Source of the DNA: Phytopseudomonas seleniipraecipitans
Lineage (GTDB): Bacteria; Pseudomonadota; Gammaproteobacteria; Pseudomonadales; Pseudomonadaceae
Length of the DNA: 64,000 nt
NCBI RefSeq assembly: GCF_900102335.1
Contig: NZ_FNBM01000011.1
Coordinates: 62,001-126,000 of the forward strand
Direction: 5' to 3'
Shown here: in pieces, positions 27,142-35,269 of the stretch
Layout of the letters: each line of letters begins with the position of its first letter
Numbering within the stretch: the stretch's first letter is position 1
Made by a program: the position numbers and the translations under genes
The notes under the pieces: generated by a model
Database searches by the model: none
What the model was told of the DNA's origin: nothing
What the model saw: only the letters and a program-made list of their open reading frames with translations

Positions 27142-27753
27142 TCAATAACCGACGGTAAAGCGCTGGCGCGAATGCTGCGGGCGCTCGAGCTCATCGATCA
27201 GGGCGATGGCAAAATCTTCCATGGAGATCGAACTGTTGCCGGCTGCATCGACCAGAAGACTGTCGGTGCCAAGGCGGAAACGTCCGCTGCGCTGGCCGGG
27301 TTCGAAGAGCGCCGAGGGCGAGAGGAAGGTCCAGTCGAGGGCCTGCTCACCGCGCAACACGTTGAGGAAATCGCACCCGGCACCTGCCTCGGCCTTGTAG
27401 GCCGCAGGGAACTCGGGGGTGTCGATCAGCGCCACGCCCGGCGCCACTTCCAGGCTGCCGGCACCGCCGACCACCAGCAGGCGCGGCACACCGGCGGCTT
27501 TCACGGCACCCAGCAGGCTGGCTGCGTCGCTGCCGACGAAGCGCGTCGAGCTGATCACCGCGTCGTGACCCTCGAGCAGCGGTACCAGGCGCTCGATATC
27601 AGCGACATCGGCACTGGCCACCTGCAGCCCCTGCTGCGCGGGCACCTCACCCACCTGCCGGGCGATGCCGGTGACATGATGCCCACGCTGCAAGAGCTCA
27701 TGGGCAATGCGCGACCCCGCCCGCCCGCTGATACCAAGGACGACGATTTTCAT
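27142..27753 (-). CDS. NAD(P)-binding Rossmann-fold protein (NmrA/SDR-a type)
   Basis: 203 residues starting MKIVVLGISGRAGSRIAHELLQRGH, an atypical short-chain dehydrogenase with GxxGxxG-like nucleotide loop. LLVVGGAGSLEVAPG and LDWTFLSPSALFEPG follow, as in the YwnB/NmrA-like reductases. The ATG follows GGAGCATCCT at proper spacing. The frame stays open upstream and would add a hydrophobic, signal-like segment; this is judged non-native. It is divergent from a LysR gene that probably controls it. Substrate is unknown. Confidence 0.85.
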   Translation of the reverse strand: MKIVVLGISGRAGSRIAHELLQRGHHVTGIARQVGEVPAQQGLQVASADVADIERLVPLLEGHDAVISSTRFVGSDAASLLGAVKAAGVPRLLVVGGAGSLEVAPGVALIDTPEFPAAYKAEAGAGCDFLNVLRGEQALDWTFLSPSALFEPGQRSGRFRLGTDSLLVDAAGNSSISMEDFAIALIDELERPQHSRQRFTVGY

Positions 27754-27969
27754 AGGATGCTCCGATTTGGCTGATGAGGATCGGTCGGCGGCAGGTTCGC
27801 CACTGGCGAACACCAGCCCGGCGAACGCCAACAGCAGGGTGGTGTAGAACAGTTGCATGGAACGGATCATGTGAGGCACCGCCGATGGATGAGCTGGCAG
27901 CTTACTCGGTGCGAACCCTGCGAAAAGCTGCATAATCGCCGCAACTCAGTTGCATGGATCGAGCGAATC

Positions 27970-28872
27970 ATGGACAGACTCATGGCGACCCGCGTTTTCG
28001 TCGAGGTGGTGGACCGCGGCAGCCAGACCGCCGCGGCCGAGCACCTGGATATTTCCCGGGCGATGGTTTCCCGCTACCTGGCCGCGCTGGAAGGCTGGGT
28101 CGGTGCGCGCCTGCTGCACCGCACCACACGCAAGCTCAGCCTGACCCAGGTGGGCAACGAGCTGTTGCCGCACTGCAGGGAGATGCTGCTCACCGCCGAA
28201 GCGATGCGCTCCACGGGGCTCAAGGCCAACGAGGGGCCCAGCGGCAATCTGCGTATCACCTGCAGCCAGGCATTCGCACAGGCCTGGCTGAGCCCGGTGC
28301 TGGTCGAGTACCTCGCCCTCTACCCCGACACCTCGGTGGACGTGCTCATCAGCAGCCAGGCAGAGAACCTGGTGGAGGAAGGCATCGATCTGGCCCTGCG
28401 CTTCACCAACCGCCTGGACCCCAACCTGGTTGCCCGGCAGCTGGGCACCTGTCATTCGGTGGTGTGTGCATCACCCGGCTACCTGGCGCGGGCGGGCGTT
28501 GCGCAACAGCCCTATGAGCTGGCCGCGCACAATTGCCTGAGCTACAGCTATTTCGGCCGCAGCGTCTGGCATTTCGAAGGCGAAGGCGAACAGATGGAGG
28601 TGGCGGTCAGCGGCAACCTGAGCAGCAACGACAGCGGCGTGTTGCTCGAGGCAGCCGTGGCGGGCGCGGGTATCTGCATGCAGCCGCTGTTTGCGGCGGC
28701 GCCGCTGCTCGCGAGCGGCCGGCTGACCCGCCTGCTGCCGCACTGGCAGCCCCAGTCGCTGGGCATCTACGCCATCTACGCGTCACGCCGGCAGATGTTG
28801 CCCGCGCTGCGCAGCCTGCTGGACTTTCTCGCCCAGCGCCTGGCCGACGATCCGCTGTGGCAGGCGCACTAG
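27970..28872 (+). CDS. LysR family transcriptional regulator
   Basis: 300 residues with an N-terminal helix-turn-helix (ATRVFVEVVDRGSQTAAAEHL, then SRAMVSRYLAALE) and a LysR substrate domain (LVEEGIDLALRFTNRLDPNLVARQLG) of the CrgA/YafC-like subgroup. The start MDRLMATRVF is usual for this group; the track frame beginning at 27853 is too long. It lies divergent from the NAD(P)-binding gene, the common arrangement for a LysR protein and its target. Confidence 0.9.
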   Translation: MDRLMATRVFVEVVDRGSQTAAAEHLDISRAMVSRYLAALEGWVGARLLHRTTRKLSLTQVGNELLPHCREMLLTAEAMRSTGLKANEGPSGNLRITCSQAFAQAWLSPVLVEYLALYPDTSVDVLISSQAENLVEEGIDLALRFTNRLDPNLVARQLGTCHSVVCASPGYLARAGVAQQPYELAAHNCLSYSYFGRSVWHFEGEGEQMEVAVSGNLSSNDSGVLLEAAVAGAGICMQPLFAAAPLLASGRLTRLLPHWQPQSLGIYAIYASRRQMLPALRSLLDFLAQRLADDPLWQAH

Positions 28873-28890
28873 CGCGAACGGCGCCTCGGG

Positions 28891-29808
28891 CTATTGAGCC
28901 GCCTGCAACTGGCGCTGCGAGGCGCGCTGCTGCTTGTAGGCCAAGGCGGCAGGTGCGACCGGGGTGACCTTGCCGGTTTCCACCCACTTGCGCAGGCGGT
29001 TGGCGTCGGCCATGTGGGTGTACTTGCCAAAGGCATCGAGCACCACGAAGGCTACCGGCTTGCCGCCCATGGTGGTACGCATCACCAGGCAGTGGCCGGC
29101 ACGGTTGGTGAAGCCGGTCTTGGTCAGTTGCACGTCCCAGCCGGCCTTGCGGGTCAGCGCGTTGGTGTTGCGAAAGCCCAGGGTGTAGTTGGGCTTGCGA
29201 AACGCCACGGTCTTCTCACCGGTGGAGCTGAGCTCGCCGATCAGCGGGTACTTGCGTGTCGCCTTGAGCAGCTTGACCAGGTCATTGGCGCTGGAGACGT
29301 TGTGCTCCGACAGGCCGGTCGGTTCGACATAGCGCGTCTGGGTCATGCCCAGGGCGCGGGCCTTGGCGTTCATCGCCGCTACGAACGCGGTCACGCCGCC
29401 CGGGTAATGATGGGCCAGGCTGGAGGCGGCGCGATTCTCGGAAGACATGAGGGTCAGCAGAAGCATCTCGCGCCGGCTGATCTCACTGCCGATGCGTACG
29501 CGGGAATACACGCCGCGCATGTCGTGCACGTCGCGAATGATCACCGGCAGTTGCTCGTTCAGCGGCAGTTTGGCGTCGAGGGCGACCATGGCGGTCATCA
29601 GCTTGGTGACCGAGGCGATCGGCACGACCATGTCCGGGTTGCTGGAATACAGCACCTTGTCAGTGGTCAGGTCGACGAGCAGTGCACTGCCGGAGGCGAG
29701 TTCCTGCTTGGCAGGGGCGGCAGCCTTGGCGGCCAGGGGCGAGACGATGAACAGGCAGGCCAGGGCAAGGCTGGCGAAGGGGCGACGAATATTCACGATG
29801 GCATTCAC
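28891..29808 (-). CDS. pbpG: D-alanyl-D-alanine endopeptidase (PBP7)
   Basis: 305-residue periplasmic serine peptidase of family S11. A signal peptide ends near AAKAAA. Catalytic motifs are S66-V-T-K69, S-E-N near residue 124 and K-T-G near residue 232. It cuts D-Ala-mDAP cross-links in peptidoglycan during growth. Length and motif spacing are normal. It is convergent with the LysR gene and read alone. Confidence 0.94.
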   Translation of the reverse strand: MNAIVNIRRPFASLALACLFIVSPLAAKAAAPAKQELASGSALLVDLTTDKVLYSSNPDMVVPIASVTKLMTAMVALDAKLPLNEQLPVIIRDVHDMRGVYSRVRIGSEISRREMLLLTLMSSENRAASSLAHHYPGGVTAFVAAMNAKARALGMTQTRYVEPTGLSEHNVSSANDLVKLLKATRKYPLIGELSSTGEKTVAFRKPNYTLGFRNTNALTRKAGWDVQLTKTGFTNRAGHCLVMRTTMGGKPVAFVVLDAFGKYTHMADANRLRKWVETGKVTPVAPAALAYKQQRASQRQLQAAQ

Positions 29809-29971
29809 TGGGCAAGAGATGGCTGAGAAGGCACTCCATGCCGGTGAAAAAACGTCATCCGTGCCCTATCGTCAGCAGCAAATAGGGTTTGAAAAACAGC
29901 TGATTGCGTTTGCAATTGAAGGTGCGATGTTAGCACCCGTCAAGGCCGGTTCCCATTCTCCGATAAATGGA

Positions 29972-30835
29972 TCAGCTGGCGATAGACCGTCGACGTCCCA
30001 GACGATTGAGCCACAGTGACGCAAGGATGATCGCGCCTCCCAGGGCCAGGCGGGGAATATCGGCATCGCGGTTCCAGATCAGCAGGTTCACCACCAGCCC
30101 GGCCGGCACGTGCAGCTCGTTCATGATCGCCAGTGTGCCGGCGTCCACCTGCACGCTGCCCTTCACCCACCAGAACAGCCCAAGCGCCGTGGCGAACAGC
30201 CCCATCCACAGCAGGATGCCCCATTGCAGCGCCGTTTGCGGCAGCTTGTCCGGGTTGCCGAAGAGCAGGAACGAGGGCACCACCAGCACCATCGCCCCCA
30301 GGAAGAAGTGCCCGAAGAAGCGATGCAGCGGTTGCTCGGTCGGATAACGCATCAGCAGCTGGCGGCACAACACCTGGCCCGCCGCGAAGGTCACGTTGGC
30401 CAGTTGCAGCAGCAGGAAACCAATCAGGTATTCGCCCTCCAGGCGCTCGAAGCGGATCACCACTCCGCCCCCTACCGCCACGAGCGCGGCGACCAGCGCC
30501 CAGGGATTGAAGCGGCGCGCCAGGGCATCGTCGAGCAGGGTCACGTAGATCGGCGTGAGCACGGTGAACAGCAGCACCTCCGGCACCGTCAGCACCTGGA
30601 AGCTGCGGTACAGGCACAGGTAGGTCACCCCGAACTGCAACGCACCGGCCAGCCAGAAGCCGGCCAGCAGGCGCCGTGGCAAGCCGCGCCAGAGGGTGAA
30701 GGGCAGGAACAGCAGCGCCGCCACGGCGACCCGCGCCAGCACGGCGAAATCGCTGTCCACCCGGCCCGCCAGGTATTCGCCGATCAGGCTGAAGGAAAAT
30801 GCCCAGAGGACGGTGACGGCGAGCAGGTAAGGCAT
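29972..30835 (-). CDS. EamA/DMT family transporter
   Basis: 287 residues with ten predicted transmembrane helices in two EamA repeats. It starts MPYLLAVTVLWAFSFSLIGEYL; the second repeat holds QLANVTFAAGQVLCRQLLM and GLFWWVKGSVQVDAGTLAIMNEL. It resembles the carboxylate/amino acid/amine transporter group, which mostly exports metabolites or amino acids. The substrate is unknown. No operon partner. Confidence 0.87.
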   Translation of the reverse strand: MPYLLAVTVLWAFSFSLIGEYLAGRVDSDFAVLARVAVAALLFLPFTLWRGLPRRLLAGFWLAGALQFGVTYLCLYRSFQVLTVPEVLLFTVLTPIYVTLLDDALARRFNPWALVAALVAVGGGVVIRFERLEGEYLIGFLLLQLANVTFAAGQVLCRQLLMRYPTEQPLHRFFGHFFLGAMVLVVPSFLLFGNPDKLPQTALQWGILLWMGLFATALGLFWWVKGSVQVDAGTLAIMNELHVPAGLVVNLLIWNRDADIPRLALGGAIILASLWLNRLGRRRSIAS

Positions 30836-30898
30836 GGTACGGGCTCTTGGAAATCAGGCGCGGATCATACCGTGCCGCGGCTCCCGCGTCAGAGGCGT

Positions 30899-31261
30899 TC
30901 AGCGCCCCTCATCAGTTGGCCGCCCCGCGGGGAAAATGGACAGGTCCAGTGGTCGCACGGCGCCCATCCACAGGGCGAGGTCACGGTGATCGACCAGATC
31001 GTTACCGGTCAGAGGGTGGACGAACACCACCAGTTGCCCGCGATTGAGCATCAGCCAGGGAACCACTTCGGCGAACAGCTCGGCGGCAAACGCCAGCTGG
31101 CAACTCCAGTCAGGGTGCGGCCCAACGGGTTGCTGGTGCAGGCGCCCCATCGTCACCGCGAAGCGTGCCGCCGCGCCCTCGCACAGCGCGCGCGCCTGCG
31201 CCAGGCTGGCGGCGTCGAAATACACATGGGCGTGGTAGCCGCGAATGAGAGCCTCGGTCAT
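30899..31261 (-). CDS. DOPA 4,5-dioxygenase family protein
   Basis: 120 residues matching the small DOPA-dioxygenase fold (PF08883). GYHAHVYFD carries two metal-ligand histidines near residue 9. PVGPHPDWSCQLAF and LVVFVHPLTGNDLVDHRDLALWMG follow. Bacterial members are presumed iron(II) extradiol dioxygenases of unknown substrate. Its ATG overlaps the stop of the upstream LysR gene (ATGA), so the two are cotranslated. A longer frame into the LysR gene is only overlap. Confidence 0.88.
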   Translation of the reverse strand: MTEALIRGYHAHVYFDAASLAQARALCEGAAARFAVTMGRLHQQPVGPHPDWSCQLAFAAELFAEVVPWLMLNRGQLVVFVHPLTGNDLVDHRDLALWMGAVRPLDLSIFPAGRPTDEGR

Positions 31262-32211
31262 GGCGCGATCGCCATCGGATCGATCACGCGCTGCGCGGCA
31301 GGCAGCGACTCGCGGGTCATCTCGTCGCGCAGCCAGTCGGTAAAGCCCTGCACCAGCCGCACCCGTCTCTTGCGCTCGGGCAGGACCACGTAATAGCCAA
31401 AGTCCGACGCGGCGCTGCGCTCGTCGAGGCGGCAAAGCAGCCCCTGAGCCAGCAGCTCGTCGACCAGGTGCCGCCAGCCGATCGCCACGCCCTGCCCGGC
31501 AATTGCGGCCTGCAGCAGCAAGGTGTAATTGTCGAAGCGCAGGCTGCCGGGGCTGGGTGTTTCAGCGATGCCCAGGGCGCGGAACAGGCCGCTCCAGTCG
31601 AACCAGCGCGAGCGGCTTTCAGGGCGCAGGTGCAGCAGCGGCAGGCGCGCCAGCAGTTGATTGGCGCTGGCGCTCTGCCCCTTGAGCAGTTGTGGGCTGC
31701 ACACCGGGAATACTTCTTCCTTGAACAGCAGGTGCACCTTGCCGTTCTTCAGGCGGCCGTCGCCAAAGCTGATGGCCACATCGATTTCCGCCGGCAGGCT
31801 GGTCATGTCGCGCTCGCTGGTGACCAGGCTGACGTCCACCTCCGGGTGCAGCTGATGGAAGCGCTGCAGCCGTGGCATCAGCCAATACGCGGCGAAGGCG
31901 AAATCGGTGGCGACCTGCAGCACCTCGTGCTGATGCCGCCCGACCACCGCATCCAGCCCGGCATCCAGCGCAGCCAGGCCTTCCTGCACCGGCCCTAGCA
32001 GCGCCTCGCCAGCTTCGGTCAGCACGATTCCGCGATAAACGCGGTCGAACAGACGGGCCGCTACCTGCTCCTCCAGCCGCTTGATCTGCTGGCTGATGGC
32101 CGGCTGGCTGCTGCCCAGTTCGGCCGCCGCGGCGGTGAAGCTCAGGTGCCGTGCCGCCGACTCGAATACCCGCAGCACGTCGAGGGAAACGCCATCGAAC
32201 GACTTGAACAT
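31258..32211 (-). CDS. LysR family regulator divergent from betC (choline sulfate-use type)
   Basis: 317 residues. The helix-turn-helix is FTAAAAELGSSQPAISQQIKRLE. The effector domain has FAFAAYWLMPRLQRFHQLHPEVD and a GcvA-like region. This matches the type of LysR protein adjacent to betC in pseudomonads, a regulator of choline-O-sulfate use. It is divergent from betC across 112 bp and is read with the dioxygenase gene. Effector assignment is inferred from position. Confidence 0.88.
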   Translation of the reverse strand: MFKSFDGVSLDVLRVFESAARHLSFTAAAAELGSSQPAISQQIKRLEEQVAARLFDRVYRGIVLTEAGEALLGPVQEGLAALDAGLDAVVGRHQHEVLQVATDFAFAAYWLMPRLQRFHQLHPEVDVSLVTSERDMTSLPAEIDVAISFGDGRLKNGKVHLLFKEEVFPVCSPQLLKGQSASANQLLARLPLLHLRPESRSRWFDWSGLFRALGIAETPSPGSLRFDNYTLLLQAAIAGQGVAIGWRHLVDELLAQGLLCRLDERSAASDFGYYVVLPERKRRVRLVQGFTDWLRDEMTRESLPAAQRVIDPMAIAP

Positions 32212-32323
32212 AAGCTGTACTTATCCTAGCCATGTGCGTCATCGCGGTTTACCCAGGCGCTGCTAGGCTGGATGATCGAAACAACACTCTCGCATAAAAC
32301 AACGATATGGAATACACGCCACC

Positions 32324-33832
32324 ATGAAGCGTCCCAACATCCTCTTCATCATGGCCGACCAGATGGCCGCGCCGCTGCTGCCGATGCACGACTCGGCCTC
32401 GCCGATCAAGGTGCCGCACCTGCAGCGCCTGGCGGCTGAGGGCGTGTTGTTCGACTCGGCCTACTGCAACAGCCCGTTGTGCGCCCCGTCGCGTTTCACC
32501 CTGGTCAGCGGCCAGTTGCCCAGCCAGATCGGTGCCTACGACAATGCCGCCGACTTTCCCGCCGATGTACCCACCTACGCCCACTACCTGCGCCGCCTCG
32601 GCTACCGCACGGCGCTGTCCGGCAAGATGCACTTCTGCGGCCCCGACCAGTTGCATGGCTATGAGGAGCGCCTGACCAGCGACATCTACCCCGCCGACTA
32701 TGGCTGGGCGGTGAACTGGGACGAGCCCGAGGTACGCGCCAGCTGGTACCACAACATGTCCTCGGTGCTGCAGGCCGGCCCGTGCGTGCGCACCAATCAG
32801 CTCGACTTCGACGAAGAGGTGGTGTTCAAGGCGCAGCAGTACCTCTACGACCATGTGCGCGTGACGCCGGACCAGCCATTCTGCCTGACGGTGTCGATGA
32901 CCCATCCGCACGACCCGTACACCATCCCCGAGGAGTACTGGAACCGCTACAGCGATGGCGATATCCCGCTGCCGCGCCAGGTCATCGACCAGGCCGAGCA
33001 GGACCCGCACTCCCAGCGCCTGCTCAAGGTCATCGACCTGTGGGACAAGCCGCTGCCCGAACACAAAATCCGTGATGCCCGCCGCGCCTACTTCGGCGCC
33101 TGCAGCTACATCGACGACAACATCGGCAAACTGCTGAAGACCCTCAAGGACTGCAAGCTGGCCGATGACACCATCATCGTGTTCTCCGGCGACCACGGCG
33201 ACATGCTTGGTGAGCGCGGCCTCTGGTACAAGATGCACTGGTTCGAGATGGCCGCTCGCGTACCGCTGCTGGTACACGCCCCGGTACGCTTCGCCGCGCG
33301 CCGGGTCAGCCAATCGGTGTCCACCGTCGACCTGCTGCCAACGCTGGTGGAGCTGGCCGGCGGGCAGGTCGAGCCAGGCCTGCACCTCGACGGCCGGTCC
33401 CTGCTGCCGCACCTGCAAGGCAGCGGCGGGCACGACGAAGTGCTCGGCGAATACATGGCCGAAGGCACCACCAGCCCGCTGATGATGATTCGCCGCGGCG
33501 AATGGAAATTCGTCTACTCCGAAGAAGACCCGCTGCTTTTGTTCAACGTCGCGAATGACCCGCGCGAGCGCGAAAACCTCGCCGAATCGCCGGATCACCG
33601 TGAGCAGGTCGCGGCCTTCCTCGACGAAGCACGCAGCCGTTGGGACATGCCCGCCATCCACCAGGCCACCCTGGCCAGCCAGCGCCGCCGTCGCCTGGTC
33701 GCCGAGGCCCTGACCCAAGGCACGCTGAAGAGCTGGGACCACCAGCCGATGGTCGACGCCAGCGAACAGTACATGCGCAACCACATCGACCTCGACGATC
33801 TGGAGCGCCGCGCGCGGTTTCCCCAAGCGTGA
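32324..33832 (+). CDS. betC: Choline-sulfatase
   Basis: 502-residue type I sulfatase. The motif C53-A-P-S-R lies in YCNSPLCAPSRFTLVSG, and C53 is expected to become formylglycine. Metal-binding residues are visible in ILFIMADQM near the start and VVFSGDHGDMLGERG near residue 285. KMHWFEMAARVP near residue 300 is conserved. It hydrolyses choline-O-sulfate to choline and sulfate in the cytoplasm; choline then feeds glycine betaine synthesis. The choX receptor gene follows 97 bp downstream. Confidence 0.94.
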   Translation: MKRPNILFIMADQMAAPLLPMHDSASPIKVPHLQRLAAEGVLFDSAYCNSPLCAPSRFTLVSGQLPSQIGAYDNAADFPADVPTYAHYLRRLGYRTALSGKMHFCGPDQLHGYEERLTSDIYPADYGWAVNWDEPEVRASWYHNMSSVLQAGPCVRTNQLDFDEEVVFKAQQYLYDHVRVTPDQPFCLTVSMTHPHDPYTIPEEYWNRYSDGDIPLPRQVIDQAEQDPHSQRLLKVIDLWDKPLPEHKIRDARRAYFGACSYIDDNIGKLLKTLKDCKLADDTIIVFSGDHGDMLGERGLWYKMHWFEMAARVPLLVHAPVRFAARRVSQSVSTVDLLPTLVELAGGQVEPGLHLDGRSLLPHLQGSGGHDEVLGEYMAEGTTSPLMMIRRGEWKFVYSEEDPLLLFNVANDPRERENLAESPDHREQVAAFLDEARSRWDMPAIHQATLASQRRRRLVAEALTQGTLKSWDHQPMVDASEQYMRNHIDLDDLERRARFPQA

Positions 33833-33838
33833 CGTGAT

Positions 33839-33875
33839 GCGCCAGGTGACCCACGGAAAAGTGGGAACCTGGCGC
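33839..33875 (+). promoter_or_regulatory. Hairpin between betC and choX
   Basis: GCGCCAGGTGACCCA pairs with TGGGAACCTGGCGC around an 8-base loop, with one bulge. It probably sets relative mRNA levels of betC and choX. Confidence 0.5.
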
Positions 33876-33929
33876 GCTCACCTGCGTCGCATAGCCTGCC
33901 AACTAAAAATCCAACATAAGGAATTAGGC

Positions 33930-34859
33930 ATGAAGACATTCAAGACCGCTGTCGCCGGCAGCCTGCTCCTGGCCACCAGCCTGGCCTTCCAGGCCCACGC
34001 CGAAGACGCCAGTTGCGCCACGGTGAAACTGGGCGATCCGGGCTGGAGCGACATTGCGGTGACCAACGGCATCGCCAGCCTGGTGCTCGATGGCCTGGGC
34101 TACAAGGTGCAGACCCAGACCCTTGGCGTGCCGATCATCTTCGCCGGTCTGCAAAAGGGCCAGGTCGATGTGTTCCTCGGCAACTGGATGCCCGCGCAGC
34201 AGGCCAACCACGACAAGTTCGTCGCCAACGGCAAGGTCGACAAGGTCGCCGAAAACCTCAGCGGTACCGAGTACACCCTGGCCGTGCCGACTTACGCGTA
34301 CGAGGCCGGAGTGAAGACCTTCGCCGACCTGGAAAAGCACGCCGACAAGTTCGGTCGCAAGATCTACGGCATCGCCTCCGGCGCGCCGGCCAACGAGTCG
34401 ATCAAGGAAATCATCGCCGCCAACGAATTCGGCCTCAAGGACTGGACGCTGGTCGAGTCCAGCGAGCAGGCCATGCTGGTGCAGGTCGGCCGTGCGGTGC
34501 GGCGTGACGAGTTCGTCGCCTTCCTCGGCTGGACGCCCCACCCGATGAACGTGCAGTACGACATGAAGTACCTCAAGGGCGGCGAGAAGTACTTTGGCGA
34601 GAGCGGCAGCGTCAACACCCTGGCCCGTAAAGGCTACGCGACGCAGTGCCCGAACGTCGGCAAGCTGCTGAGCAACCTGAAGTTCACCCAGGAGATGGAG
34701 AACGCCATCATGGACGCCGTGCTGAGCAAGCAGGCGAGCAATGACCAAGCCGTGAAGAACTGGCTCAAGGCCAACCCGCAGGTGATCGATGGCTGGCTCG
34801 AGGGCGTTACCACTCGCGACGGCGGCGATGCGGTAGCGGCAGTGAAGGCCAAGCTGTAG
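33930..34859 (+). CDS. choX: Choline ABC transporter substrate-binding protein
   Basis: 309 residues. A signal peptide ends FQAHAEDASC. The OpuAC-type domain includes KLGDPGWSDIAVTNGIASLVLDGLGYK, VDVFLGNWMPAQQANHD and FLGWTPHPMNVQYDMKYL. The last two supply the aromatic residues of the choline box. It binds choline and/or acetylcholine in the periplasm. No choVW permease or ATPase follows, so it must use a transporter encoded elsewhere. Its last codons are part of a 150-bp tandem duplication. Start ATG chosen after AAGGAATTAGGC. Confidence 0.92.
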   Translation: MKTFKTAVAGSLLLATSLAFQAHAEDASCATVKLGDPGWSDIAVTNGIASLVLDGLGYKVQTQTLGVPIIFAGLQKGQVDVFLGNWMPAQQANHDKFVANGKVDKVAENLSGTEYTLAVPTYAYEAGVKTFADLEKHADKFGRKIYGIASGAPANESIKEIIAANEFGLKDWTLVESSEQAMLVQVGRAVRRDEFVAFLGWTPHPMNVQYDMKYLKGGEKYFGESGSVNTLARKGYATQCPNVGKLLSNLKFTQEMENAIMDAVLSKQASNDQAVKNWLKANPQVIDGWLEGVTTRDGGDAVAAVKAKL

Positions 34860-35111
34860 GGCCGTCAGGGCGTAGGGTGGATGGCGCTTTTTCATCCACC
34901 ATTGCGATTCCCAGAGCGGTGGACGGGCCGGGCCGCGCAGGTGAAGCGTCGTCCACTCTGCGCGACTGGCTAAAAGGGATCACCGGCAGCGATGAAGGCC
35001 AAGCTGTAGGGCTGTCAAGGCGTAGGGTGGATGGCGCTTTTTCATCCACCATTGCGATTCCAGAGCGGTGGACGGGCCGGGCCGCGCAGGTGAAGCGTCG
35101 TCCACCCTGCG
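34845..35111. repeat. Tandem duplication covering the choX 3' end and a GTAGGGTGGA repeat
   Basis: The sequence AAGGCCAAGCTGTAGGGC at the choX stop (34845 onward) recurs at 34995 with the same downstream GTAGGGTGGATGGCGC repeat. The offset is 150 bp, 149 after a one-base deletion. The two units contain GTAGGGTGGA repeat copies at 34871-34962 and 35021-35111. They are the inverted form of the copies at 9.3-9.5 kb. Confidence 0.85.
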
Positions 35112-35269
35112 AATACTCGCTTTTGATAGCTCCCACGCTCCAGCGTGGGAGCCAAGCCGGGACGCTCTGCGTCCATGAACGCCGGTTTCACACGAAGCGT
35201 GAGGAACGATCAGATAAACGCCTCTGCTACCCTGTCCGCCACCCAACCACCCGCTACCTGAGCGACCGC
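34860..35269. other. Intergenic repeats between choX and SulP gene
   Basis: 410 bases without a gene. The left two thirds are the tandem duplication. At 35129-35152 a perfect hairpin GCTCCCACGCTC/GAGCGTGGGAGC-like palindrome begins a second well-known Pseudomonas repeat (continuing GGGACGCTCTGCGTCC). The last 60 bases hold the SulP promoter region. Confidence 0.65.
35129..35180. repeat. GCTCCCACGCTCCAGCGTGGGAGC repeat
   Basis: A palindromic core of 24 bases is followed by CAAGCCGGGACGCTCTGCGTCC. This pattern is common between genes in Pseudomonas. No function is apparent; it could end choX transcription. Confidence 0.6.

Noticed and set aside
32225..32267. CCTAGC ... GCTAGG inverted repeat between the LysR gene and betC as a regulator site
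   Set aside because: Arms are only 6 bp with a 31-bp gap and do not fit the T-N11-A pattern of LysR sites; may be chance.
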